A DNA stretch of 64,000 bases from Hirundichthys speculiger (Eukaryota; Chordata; Actinopteri; Beloniformes; Exocoetidae). A program made the translations under genes and the position numbers. Position 1 is the first letter of the stretch. Each line of letters begins with the position of its first letter. The stretch lies in the NCBI GenBank assembly GCA_018398805.1, contig JAGFBZ010000712.1, positions 186,001 through 250,000 on the forward strand. The letters are read 5' to 3'. Under the pieces are notes generated by a model. That model was not told the DNA's origin. It made no database searches and saw only the letters and a list, made by a program, of their open reading frames with translations. Shown piece by piece: positions 20,863 through 30,297 of the stretch.

Positions 20863-21524
20863 GCCTCATACATGAAACGTGAGCTGAACTGATTTGTGCG
20901 TAAATTGAAATTCACGTGCATGTTTTGGGATTCATAAAATCGTTTGTAATTCCAAACTTTTAGTAGGTACAAACAAAATATGCTCCTGCCTCCGACCACA
21001 TGTGTTGATTAAAGGGACGATCTGCTGCCAGACGCTCAGACCATTATAGAAACACCAAGGGTGTCATGAAAGACCAAGTATGGAGACCATGCCGTCGTCT
21101 GCAGCACAGTTTTTTTGATATAAAGACATTTTTTTTTTTTTTTGTATCCAAATCAAACCACTTTTGCTTCACCTCTTGATCGCTGCGTTGGACAGAAGAC
21201 GCAGCATCAAATGTCTGCTGTATGTCCTGGTCCTGCAGGTTTGTTCCAACCTCAGGTCTCGCCAGGAGCAGCTGGATTTTACTTGAAGGTTTCCAGATCT
21301 CATGAATCCCTGGATGGTGGTCTCTGGGTGGGGTTTATGCTAATTAATGAGCTGCAGGAGCGTGCACCCAACGTCCGATCAACTGGAATTTAATGACTTT
21401 TAATCCACACGTTCTTACAAACAAATGAGTTTTACACTTTTTAGTGTTTGATTTTTTAGCAATGATTGACCGATTTATGTGCAAATCTACCCACAGATTT
21501 CTAAACACTTCATGAATAAAACCC
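20863..21524 (+). mobile_element. Family T, complete short copy inside Rex3
   Basis: The left end GCCTCATACATGAAACG pairs with the right end CTTCATGAATAAAACC. Both match the ends of the 30298-31711 copy (GACCTCATTAATGAA and TTCATGAACGAGACC). It sits a few codons after the FADD motif of the Rex3 copy, so it inserted later. No coding capacity is visible. The superfamily is unassigned because the duplication is unclear. Confidence 0.7.
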
Positions 21525-21880
21525 ATTCACACCAGCAGGACGACATCATCTGCAAAAAGCAGAAGTTTTAGCACCATTGAACAAGAAATTCTCTCCATAA
21601 AATTTAAGAACAGAATTTGCTGACAAGGTGAGGCCCTGGCAGAGTCCAACTCCCACCTGAGATGAAGTTCCTACAACACAGACCATAGCAGCAGACCCAG
21701 TATCCCATACCGCTAGAGCAGGATACCTCGAGGGACATCGTCAAATTCCTTCTCCAAGCCAACAAAACACATGTGAACTGGTTGGGCAGACTCCCTGCTC
21801 CCTCCAGGACCCTCCAGGACCTGACTGATGGTCCCCAGAGCCACTTTCAGAAGCTGAGGGTCAACACAACCAGGCCCAAA

Positions 21881-22085
21881 CCCAAAACCTTGATACTTTT
21901 ACATTTTTCAGCCATTCTGATGCAGATTTTCTGCTATGTCTGGGATCACTGTTCTGTCACATGACCCAGTTTCAGCCCAGCTTTGGAGTCATGATTATAC
22001 AGAGGAGTTCATGGTCCGCTCAATGATCCCCATTCATGCTGCCTGTCATGCAATAAAGTTTTCTGTAGTCACCCCAACATAAGCC
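21881..22085 (-). pseudogene. Tc1-type transposase fragment (lineage A)
   Basis: The blocks GTCACATGACCCAGTTTCA, AGCCCAGCTTTGGAGTC and ACAGAGGAGTTCATGGTC are the minus-strand version of the QQDNDPKH-type catalytic neighbourhood and of the NSSVY-like segment found in fish Tc1. Only this internal part is present. Confidence 0.5.
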
Positions 22086-22964
22086 AGATTCAGCTGCCGT
22101 CTCCCTCAAACCTTTCAGGACCAATCCAGCGATGCATGACAAGCCATAATAACTTTAAAGTATAAAAGATTATGGTCTCTTAGTGTTTAATCCACATCTT
22201 AGATGTCAAATTTACTGAAAATGCTAAAACGTTGAGCAGCTAATGTGACAACAGCCTGCAAGAAAGCTGTCACTCATAAAACCACGCCCCTAATTACGCA
22301 TAAATGCATGTGTTTATAGAGTTTTACCATATAAATTTACCCCTTAAATTTACTATAGATGTAAAATCCAGTGTGTCCCATATTTCAACCACCGCAGAAA
22401 CAGTCAAGTCTTACTGGATAAAAACAAACAAATGAAACAATGAGAAGAATAATCCAGAGTAAGACTTCACAGCTGTGGTCAGGCTCTACGCAGAGAAGAG
22501 AGGTGAGGAAGGACATGTCTTTGAGGTGGCAGTGATACAGCCAGAGAAACCACGGCCATCATCATCAGCGGTGATGCTGCTGATATCGACACCAGCGCAA
22601 CCTGAGAGGCTGCAGTTTAATGCAAACCGCTGCACTCTGCTGGAGCGCCGTCCACACACACACTCATGTTTCCATCCATGAATGAACTGCTGCGATCGTG
22701 AACCAAGTTCTCTGTGACTGTCGCTCCATGTAACTCCTGCCTGAAGATGACACACCTGATTTAGAAAAAATATACCTCAGCAAGTATGTATGACCATCCC
22801 AGAGTAAATGAAGCTGGAACACGGCAGGAACTGAAATAAATCTTCCATCTTTAGAGGTCAGAGGTTGTGAAAATCAAAACATATGAAATGATAGACCCCA
22901 GGTGGCGCTCAAGCTCCTCCCCCTCTGCCCTCCGACGTGACTAGAGACGACGACCCTCGAGCAG
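22086..22964. other. No gene recognised
   Basis: Short overlapping frames occur on both strands near 22475-22755, without a domain or splice support. Nothing else is supportable. Confidence 0.45.
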
Positions 22965-23720
22965 CGATTTTATTATAAAGCCGTGATTTTACAATAAAAA
23001 TATATGTTTACAAAAAGTCTGAAATTCGGCAAAAGTCATGATTTTATGACTAAAACCTGGGAATTTTTGTCAAAAAGTAAAAAATTTTGTAATTTGAGAT
23101 TTTATGGCAAAAATGTTGCAAAATTGTGAAATTTTGATTTTACAGCAAAAATTGTCAAAGTTTTTTACAACATAGTCACGTTTTTATGACAAAATTCTTT
23201 TTTTTAATGTAAAAGAGCTAAAATTTTGCAAAATTCTTTATAAAATATTTGATTTTAGGACATAAATCTTAATTTTATGTAAACAAAAAAAAGTTGTAAT
23301 TTTGCAAACGATAATAATTTATGACAAAAAGTTATATTAACTTAAACAGTTGTGATTTTGTCAAATTCAAGATTTAACAATATTTTTTGATTTTAGAGCA
23401 TGAAGTTGCACTTAAAATATAAAGTTGTAATTTCATATGAAAAAGTCACAATGTTGCAAAATGTGACATTTTGAATAATATAATACACAAAAATGTGCTT
23501 TTAACAACATAATTTGTGACATTGTGAAACTTGAGATTTTACAGCAAAAATTCTTGCTGTAAAAGTCATTTTATTAACGACAAAAAGTTGCAATTTTGTG
23601 AAAATGTCAAGATTTTCTCACGTCAACCAAACGTCATCCTGCTGTAAAACCAATAAAAACCTTGGTTTTACAAGAAATGTTGCAATCTTGCAAATGAACA
23701 ATTTTACAACCAAATGTTCC
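22965..23720. repeat. AT-rich degenerate tandem tract 2
   Basis: About 750 bp of irregular units mix TTTATGACAAAA, GTTGCAAAATTGTGA and GATTTTACAGCAAAAAT. Units are roughly 30-45 bp, with no exact period. A shorter relative lies at 4816-5175. Confidence 0.65.
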
Positions 23721-23857
23721 TTTTTTATGAATAAAACAGCTGAATATCTCTGGATTGTGTGCTTGTAGAAATGTTGTAAATGATTGTGTGAGCGGAGCTC
23801 TGCTGGTCCTCGTTTCATGAGGACGTTTAGACATATTTGATCAGGATGAATGTAAAA

Positions 23858-24135
23858 GCTTAGCTCCAAAAAAGTTGGGACGCTGTGCAAAACATAATTA
23901 AGAACAGAGCGAAAAGATTAGCAAATCTCTTAAACCCATATTTTATTATTAAATATTAAAGAACATATCAGATGTTGAAACTGACACATTTTACCATTTC
24001 ATGGAAAATATCAGCTCATTTCTACTTTGATGGCAGCAACACATCCCATAAAAGTTGAAACGGGGCAACAAAAGGCTGAAGAAGTAAATGGTGCAAATCA
24101 AAAAGAAAGGAACATTTTTAAACAGGCAGCAGGTC
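23858..24135 (+). mobile_element. Fish DNA-transposon fragment (AAGTTGGGAC type)
   Basis: The blocks AGCTCCAAAAAAGTTGGGAC, GATTAGCAAATCTCTTAAAC, TGTTGAAACTGACACATTTT and GATGGCAGCAACACATC match in order a common non-autonomous fish repeat that I recall but cannot name with certainty. No coding sequence. Confidence 0.55.
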
Positions 24136-25063
24136 AGTAATGTGACTGGATGTAAGTGAGGCTCTGAGCTCAGTGGTCGGCGCCCAACAACAGCCAGGCA
24201 CCTCTGCTCATGTCTGAATCAGCTCCGTCCGTCGGGCTGCTGCAGCACTAATACCTAACTGTTCATTCATGCTAAATGTCCACCAGAGCGTCATGTGATC
24301 CTGGTTGACTATGGAGGCCGGTTCTCTGTGATCACCGGTATCGCTGGCAGGTGGAGGGATGGTCATGAATTGTACATGAGGAGCACACGCGCTGTAAGTG
24401 GCCAGTCGTCGGTTTACTGTTTCACTCACTGACCACAATCTCTGATCAGCACGACTCCAAAAGTTGAAAAGACCTCAGTTAAGCCGGTTTAATGAAACTT
24501 TGAGAGGAAGGCGTGCACATAGTCCCGTTGAGGCTGACCGTGCCTTTAAAATGACAAATCTGGAGTTAAAATTATAGATCCGTTCTGGCGAAGGCTTCCT
24601 CTGATAGGGCTAATTATAGAGGGTCGCCATGACTATATGATATCCAGGAAGTATCATCCCCCACCACCCTAACAGAGAGCTCACATGACCTGATTTCACC
24701 TGTGAGAGGGAGATGGATGACGAGGCTCTGATTACCTTCCACTCAGCAGCATTCAGCTTAAAGATCTGACATGTTCTCCATCAGGTCAATATATTCTTAT
24801 TTCTCATGTGTAGAAGTTTTATTAAGGAGTTTATTTGGTGAAAAGCTGTTTTTGATTCTTCAACAGGCAGCCGGCTGGTTGGATGCGGAACACCAGGAGG
24901 CTTTTATCCAGTGGATCCACGGAGAGTTGAAACTGTGCAAACGTATAAGTTTGTTGTCTGTATCCTGTTGATGTAATAATCCAGATAGAAACCGTCTCTG
25001 TGGGATAGTTCAGCTGACTAGTGGTCTTGGTTGAGTGCTGCCTTCTTTGAGTCTGGACCTACT
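24136..25063. other. No gene; possible conserved core at about 24545-24700
   Basis: The stretch with GAGTTAAAATTATAGATCCG, ATAGGGCTAATTATAGAGG and GACTATATGATATCC is non-repetitive and motif-dense. A minus-strand short frame at 24208-24438 has no domain. No exon is supportable. Confidence 0.3.
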
Positions 25064-25622
25064 GGACCTGGTGTAGGTGTAGGACCTGGTGAAGGACCTG
25101 ATGTAGGATCTGGTGTAGGTGTAGGACCTGGTGAAGGACCTGGTGTAGGTGTAGGACCTGGTGTAGGACCTGGTGAAGGTGTAGGACCTGATGTAGGACC
25201 TGGTGTAGGACCTGGTGTAGGTGTAGGTGTAGGTGTAGGACCTGGTGTAGGTGTAGGACCTGGTGTAGGACCTGGTGTAGGACCTGGTGAAAGTGTAGGT
25301 GTAGGACCTGATGTAGGACCTGGTGTAGGACCTGGTGTGGGTGCAGGACCTGATGTAGGACCTGGTGTAGGACCTGGTGTAGGTGCAGGACCTGGTGTAG
25401 GACCTAGTATAGGACCTGATGTAGGTGTAGGTGTAGGACCTGATCTAGGACCTGGTGAAGGTGTAGGACCTGGTGTAGGATCTGGTGAAGGTGTAGGTGT
25501 AGGACCTGGTGTAGGTGTAGGTGTAGGACTTGGTGTAGGTGTAGGACCTGATGTAGGACCTGGTGTAGGTGTAGGTGTAGGACTTGGTGTAGGTGTAGGA
25601 CCTGGTGTAGGTGTAGGACAGG
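25064..25622. repeat. Minisatellite 1, 6-bp lattice of GGTGTA/GGACCT
   Basis: Units are GGTGTA and GGACCT, arranged mostly as 12- and 18-bp modules, with frequent variants GATGTA, GGTGAA and GGTGCA. Because every unit is 6 bp, one plus frame stays open as Gly-Val/Gly-Pro repeats and one minus frame as a His-Leu-Gln-Val type repeat. There is no ATG at the start of the plus frame. I read it as a variable-number tandem repeat, not a gene. Confidence 0.95.
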
Positions 25623-26018
25623 GTTAATCAATTAAAATTCTAATGGGTCCAGTCACTAAAATTTCTTCTGTCACAAGGTCCAGACCACACATCTCTTGCA
25701 TCACATACCATGGCATATATAGCCTGTCCATGTTAATCAAAAGCACATCATATATTTCCATGTCATTTCAACATTTATTTTTTGTGTTCACATTGAGACA
25801 CGTGCAGCTAACAGTTAACTTGAGGCCTGCATTACAACTAATAAAAAATATTTCTTTATAATAAAATCAAAAGTGCCTCTTCCTGAAATGATGCAAATAA
25901 AGTGCCTTTTCTCTTCATATTTTCATCTTTCCCTTCCTGAAAACAATTAGCCCAACAATGGTGTCAAATTAAAACAGCTGAAGAGGTATTGAAGGCCAAC
26001 TTTTTATGAACTTATTTA
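25623..26018. other. No gene recognised
   Basis: AT-rich sequence, no coding signal. Confidence 0.5.
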
Positions 26019-26340
26019 ATTCAATTCAATTCAGTTTTATTTGTATAGCGTCTGTTACAATGTCAGTTGTCTCTAGGTGCTTTACAGAGACCCAGATCAT
26101 GACCCCCGAGCAAATATCATTAACTAAAATTATGATATTAAATCCAATCAATGATAATGGCAAGTAAAAAAACTCCCACAGAGGCAACCTTTAAGCCAAA
26201 CAGTGGCAAGGAAAAACTCCACTTTAAGAGGAAGAAACCTTGAGCAGGACCTGGATCATATGGAGGGACCTTCCTGATGAAGACCAGCCAGGTAGAGAAA
26301 GAAAAGAGGAGAGACAGGACAGAGAGAGGAGAGCACACAA
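26019..26340 (+). repeat. Dispersed family Q, 5' part
   Basis: This begins AATTCAATTCAATTCAGTTT and continues TATTTGTATAGCG, GTGCTTTACAGAGACCCAG, TGGCAAGGAAAAACTCC, AGAAACCTTGAGCAGGACC. It is a very common teleost repeat of unclear class. Copies or parts are at 28090, 32521 and 33183. Confidence 0.8.
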
Positions 26341-26512
26341 ATGACTAAATATAATGACCATATAAACAGATGGAGGTAGCAGCACTGAGATGAGATGGGC
26401 AGAGGACCAGGTTGCTGTTTACCTCAATAGTCAGCACCCTAAACACAAGTGGAGGAGGGATGACCAGAGGATAGAACTGCAAATCAGCATGAATCTCAGT
26501 CTGCAAAGTTTC

Positions 26513-26584
26513 TGCGTTGGCCGGGAATCGAAACCGGGTCAACTGCTTGGAAGGCAGCTATGCTAACCACTATACCACTAACGC
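26513..26584 (-). tRNA. tRNA-Gly(TCC)-like gene, probably a pseudogene
   Basis: The minus strand reads GCGTTAGTGGTATAGTGG at the 5' end, an anticodon stem-loop CTGCCTTCCAAGCAG with anticodon TCC, and a 3' part TTCGATTCCCGGCCAACGCA. Length is 72 nt including the discriminator A, as in vertebrate tRNA-Gly(TCC). Compared with the vertebrate sequence I recall, three changes are visible: an A that mispairs in the acceptor stem, T for G in the D loop, and T for the conserved G53 closing the T stem, which also weakens the B box. The A box is intact. No run of four or more T follows within 40 bp, so normal Pol III termination is not supported. Confidence 0.75.
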
Positions 26585-26589
26585 CTACA

Positions 26590-27201
26590 AGTATACAACC
26601 TCACAAGTATAATGAAGTGATTCTGGATCACTTTCAAATTTTCAATAAGTGTTGCCCTTGGTGGAGGTCGGCGCTCTCCCAGTGCTTTTCTAGTTTAACA
26701 TGTAACACTGTCGCACTGGGCCTGAAGCTCGTTGATTTTCCGCGCTCTCACTTCAGACTTTGGTGGATAGATTTCGTCAAAAAAATTGTGTTTGGTCTCG
26801 TAGTGTCGCTTGATATTCCCGCGTTTGATTAATGCCACTGTTTCACAGCATATTAGGCATAACGGTTTACCACTGCCGGTTGGAACGATAAACTCATACT
26901 CGTTCGTCCACTCAGTTTTGAAATGTCAATTTTCAGCACAAACCTTGTACACCTTCGAGCATGCCATGTCTTCTTCTCTCTCGTTTGTTTCTGAAGTAAA
27001 CGAATTTCAGTGGCTCTCAGAGCTGTCGGCCCGTAAACGGTTGGTGATTGCCGCAAATGACTAGTTTACCAGCGCTCACGGTTTTCCACTGGGAAAAAAT
27101 TTGAGCTATGTATTTTGAGGTATTTATGTGGCACTGATTACTGGTCCGGACAGAACCTTTACTTGGTCCTGATCTGGACCGAGGTCACCCATTTGGTGAT
27201 C
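26590..27201. other. No gene recognised
   Basis: Opposed short open frames at 26810-27064 and 26853-27056 show no domain. The closing part from 27130 leads into minisatellite 2. Confidence 0.45.
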
Positions 27202-27787
27202 ACTGGTGTATGACCTGGTGTAGGTGTAGGTGTAGGACCTGGTGTAGGTGTAGGTGTAGGACCTGGTGTAGGACCTGGTGTAGGTGTAGGACCTGGTGTA
27301 GGTGGACCTGGTGTAGGTGTAGGACCTGGTGTAGGTGTAGGTGTAGGACCTGGTGTAGGACCTGGTGTAGGTGTAGGACCTAGTGTAGGTGCAGGACCTG
27401 GTATAGGTGTAGGACCTGGTGTAGGTGTAGGACCTGGTGTAGGTGTAGGACCTAGTGTAGGTGTAGTTGTAGGACCTGGTGTAGGTGTAGGACCTGGTGT
27501 AGGTGTAGGTGTAGGACCTGGTGTAGGACCTGGTGTAGGTGTAGGACCTGGTGTAGGTGTAGGACCTGGTGTAGGTGTAGGACCTGGTGTAGGTGAAGGT
27601 GTAGGACCTGGTGTAGGACCTGGTGTAGGTGTAGGTGTAGGACCTGGTGTAGGTGTAGGACCTGGTGTAGGTGTAGGTGTAGGACCTGGTGTAGGTGTAG
27701 GTGTAGGACCTGGTGTAGGACCTGGTGTAGGACCTGGTGTAGGTGTAGGACCTGGTGTAGGTGTAGGTGTAGGACCTGGTGTAGGTC
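27202..27787. repeat. Minisatellite 2, same 6-bp lattice as minisatellite 1
   Basis: This is the same GGTGTA and GGACCT units in the same orientation as 25064-25622 but with far fewer variants. The plus strand is open as Gly-Val/Gly-Pro. The minus strand is open for over 200 codons as Tyr-Thr/Arg-Ser, but that frame has no ATG. The uniformity suggests more recent expansion or homogenisation than array 1. Confidence 0.95.
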
Positions 27788-27816
27788 CAGCAGGAACCTG
27801 CTAGACCTACACCAGG
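27775..27816. other. 42-bp near-perfect hairpin at the end of minisatellite 2
   Basis: The last array unit CCTGGTGTAGGTC (27775-27787) is followed by C, AGCAGG, AA, CCTGCT, A and then GACCTACACCAGG (27804-27816), the exact reverse complement. The result is a 13-bp stem, one mismatch, a 6-bp stem and a 2-nt loop. A GGGTTAGGGTTAG word follows directly. Confidence 0.9.
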
Positions 27817-27827
27817 GTTAGGGTTAG

Positions 27828-27945
27828 CCACCTGGTCAGCACTGTTGCCTCACAACAAGAAGGTTTCTGGTTCAAACCTCAGCAGGTCTTTCTGTGTGGA
27901 GTTTGCATGTTCTCCCTGTGCTTACGTGGGTTTTCTCCATGCTTT
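27828..27945 (+). mobile_element. tRNA-derived SINE-like head
   Basis: GGTCAGCACTGTTGCCTCAC followed by GGTTCAAACCTC and TGTGTGGAGTTTGCATGTTC is a widespread fish repeat start. The first words have tRNA A- and B-box character (GGTCAGCA and GGTTCAAACC). The 3' end is lost. Confidence 0.6.
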
Positions 27946-28089
27946 TTCAGCCATTTTCTCCTGACCCTGAATTTAATTTTGAAATGAACAGAATTAACAA
28001 TTGGATTCTGGACTTTCATCACCAACACCATCCAGGTCATGGTGGCACTCCAGCAACTCCAGTTCATGATTGATTTCATTCATTCACTC

Positions 28090-28450
28090 ATCAAAGCTTC
28101 ACTTCAGTGCAGTCCCCCATCCCCCCGAAGCAGAAGGCGACAGTGGAGAGGAAAAACCCGGTTAACGGCCAAAAAACCTCCATCGTAACCAGAACCAGAC
28201 TCAGGGAGGATGGACTACTGGTTGGAGGTCTGAGATGACAGGAAACAGACACAACAATAATGACTAAGACATACAAGAAGAGTATACTCATCATCACTAA
28301 AGTTATCCAAAAGAAAAGTTTAAAGCCTGATCTTAGACATAGACATGAACATGATGTGGGAGCTGGTTCCACCAGAGCTCTTCTCTATCTGGAAACTCTG
28401 GGAACCACAAGTCAGCCTGAAGTTTGGGGAAACTGACTGGATCATCTGGC
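28090..28450 (+). repeat. Family Q, internal/3' part
   Basis: GGAGAGGAAAAACCCGGTTA, AGTTTAAAGCCTGATCTTAG, GGGAGCTGGTTCCACCAGAG and AACTCTGGGAACCACAAGT follow the order expected after the 5' part at 26019. The segment between the two (tRNA-like sequence and minisatellite 2) may have been inserted into one copy. Confidence 0.55.
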
Positions 28451-28599
28451 TTCCCGCCAGATCGATCTGTAAATGGACACGGAAACAGACTGGGAGTCTC
28501 TTCAGCAGAGCAGAGCGGACACGTCTGGGCCGCAACACCATGGTTCTGGTGAGACCTCCGTCCTTCACTACCATGGCTGGGGCTCACGAGCTTCGAGGG

Positions 28600-28880
28600 T
28601 TCTTCCAGGTCTATATAGACTCAGTGGCGGCGACGGATGTCGTAATCAGTACAACACGACTAATTTTAAAAGGTGTTCCCTCCAGCTATTCATTTCCCTC
28701 CACGCTGACTGATAATTTATCGCTCCGATAATCATCCCTTGTTGTTAATGCTGCGACTCTGCTCGGGCCTCATGGATTACTAGGTGCAGTTATTCTATAT
28801 ATAAGCAGGTATTGATTAACTGAGCTGAGCTGCATGTGAAGCATAAACTGAAATGATCGCATCCTGTCGCGGCTAAACTG
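28600..28880. other. Candidate conserved non-coding element
   Basis: Dense, non-repetitive sequence with GTAATCAGTACAAC, CACGACTAATTTTAAAAGG, CTGATAATTTATCGC, CGATAATCATCCCTTG, GGATTACTAGGTGCAG, TATTGATTAACTGAG and AACTGAAATGATCGC. Many TAAT/GATTA cores lie in about 280 bp with no coding frame. This is the most enhancer-like stretch of the window by motif density, but conservation is untested. Confidence 0.4.
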
Positions 28881-29172
28881 CTGCTGGATGAATCTGCTCC
28901 ACCTCAACTTTAGTCCGTAGAACCGTAAACAACAGGAGGCTGATGGTGCATGAAGAACACATTAAGTGTTTACCACAGTGTCTTCAGACTGTGATTACTG
29001 ATGGATTGTGTGTGTGTGTGTGTGTGTGCGTGAGTCCATTTCCAGAAAACAATCCCCTCCCTCGTCTTTCTATTAGACAACAATATACTTAAAGTCCCAG
29101 TCGGTCTGAGGAAAGAGAGAGGAGGCGCTGCTGCTGTAAAGCCATGGAGACGCACACACTCAAATGGGGAGT

Positions 29173-29208
<36 letters not shown>

Positions 29209-29950
29209 TGTGGAAGAATGAGGAAGAAAGTGAAGGACAGAGAGGGCGAGAGAGTGACAGTCCGGCAGTCTCCAAGCATCTTTTATACAATTACAACTTA
29301 CAGTAAGCCTTTATCAAAGAAACATACTGGAAATCTCATTTCTTTTCTTTTCATTTTGCCATTACGGCTGGAGCTTTCCTGAAACCGCCCCCCCTCCCCC
29401 CCCATCCCTCTGTCGGCGAGAGCTCCCCTCCTGCAGCTGCATCCAAGCGTCTTAACGCCAGTGTTCTGGCGGTCCAGTCACCTGAACAGCTGTGGACTCA
29501 CATCTGTGTTGCGTGGCTTCTCTCCGTACAGGTCAGAGGACGCCTGGTTAAACAGAACTGGATCAACCCGCTGGGATGTCACCCACCGGTTCCTGAAGAA
29601 GCCCGTTTGTCAGACCTGTATGGGACACCATCTGGGCCTGCAGCTGAATCGGTGAGCTCCACCAGAGATGCTGCGGCCGTCTGTCACCAGCCGGATGCTG
29701 CAGGTTGACCTGGGGGGGTCCGAGGGTGAAGGTGGTTTTCTCAGAACATCTGGCTGAAGTCTGCTTTGCTCGCCAGCTTGGCATCACGATGCTATAGTTC
29801 ATATTTAGCTGTAAGTTAGTAACAATACAATTTTGATGTGATTCAGTTCAGGAGATAGTGATTGATATAAGACGGTAGGATTTATTGACTGATTAAAAAC
29901 CTTTCCATTCATAAAATGTAAATCAATGTAGAACTCTGGATCATTACACC
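28881..29950. other. No gene; (GT)n microsatellites at 29008-29030 and 29174-29208
   Basis: Non-coding. Short frames near 29461-29802 exist on both strands but no domain or splice pair is convincing. Confidence 0.45.
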
Positions 29951-30297
29951 CTGAGCTCCTGGACCCTGCAGGCCTCACTGAGGATGTTAAATGTTAAAGT
30001 CCATGACAGCAAAATGAGAAGAAAACTGAACAAGTATGGTTTGCTTGGAAGTGTTGCCAGGAGAAAGTATCTCATGTCTCAGAGAACATGGAGGCATGAC
30101 TGAGGTCCACAGAGCTGGTTCTGAACTAACCAGAGGACTTCTGGAACAATTTAACTGTGGACAGATGAGAGTAAAGTGGAGCTGAAACCCAGCCTTTCAG
30201 CAGAAACACCTCATTCCCACTGTCAAGCACGGTGGTGGAGGTATGATGATTAGGGGTTATTTTGCAGCTACAGGACCTGGGTACCTCGGAGTCACCA

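Larger units (their letters stand above)
20275..21880 (-). pseudogene. Rex3-type (RTE clade) LINE, 3' part, interrupted
   Basis: On the minus strand the order is a block near 21790 (a fish Rex3-like region encoding a PVHMCFVGLEKEFD-like stretch), then LLLFADDVVLL at about 21535-21560 with the RT aspartates, then a family T insertion, then VGMRISTTKSETMVLS near 20790-20840. After that come degraded blocks and a (GATG)n tail at 20301-20361. Tails of tandem GATG are a published feature of Rex3. The 5' endonuclease region is absent and stops are frequent. Confidence 0.8.

Noticed and set aside
25064..25622. Long plus-strand open frame encoding Gly-Val-Gly-Pro repeats (elastin- or collagen-like)
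   Set aside because: It is wholly explained by 6-bp tandem units and has no ATG start, no signal sequence and no non-repeat domain.
25064..27787. Direct-repeat arrays considered as a CRISPR array
   Set aside because: Units are contiguous without spacers, there are no cas genes, and the DNA is vertebrate.
27124..27831. 235-codon minus-strand open frame of Tyr-Thr-Arg-Ser repeats
   Set aside because: Same lattice effect. No ATG, and array 1 gives a different repeat peptide in the equivalent frame because of its variants.
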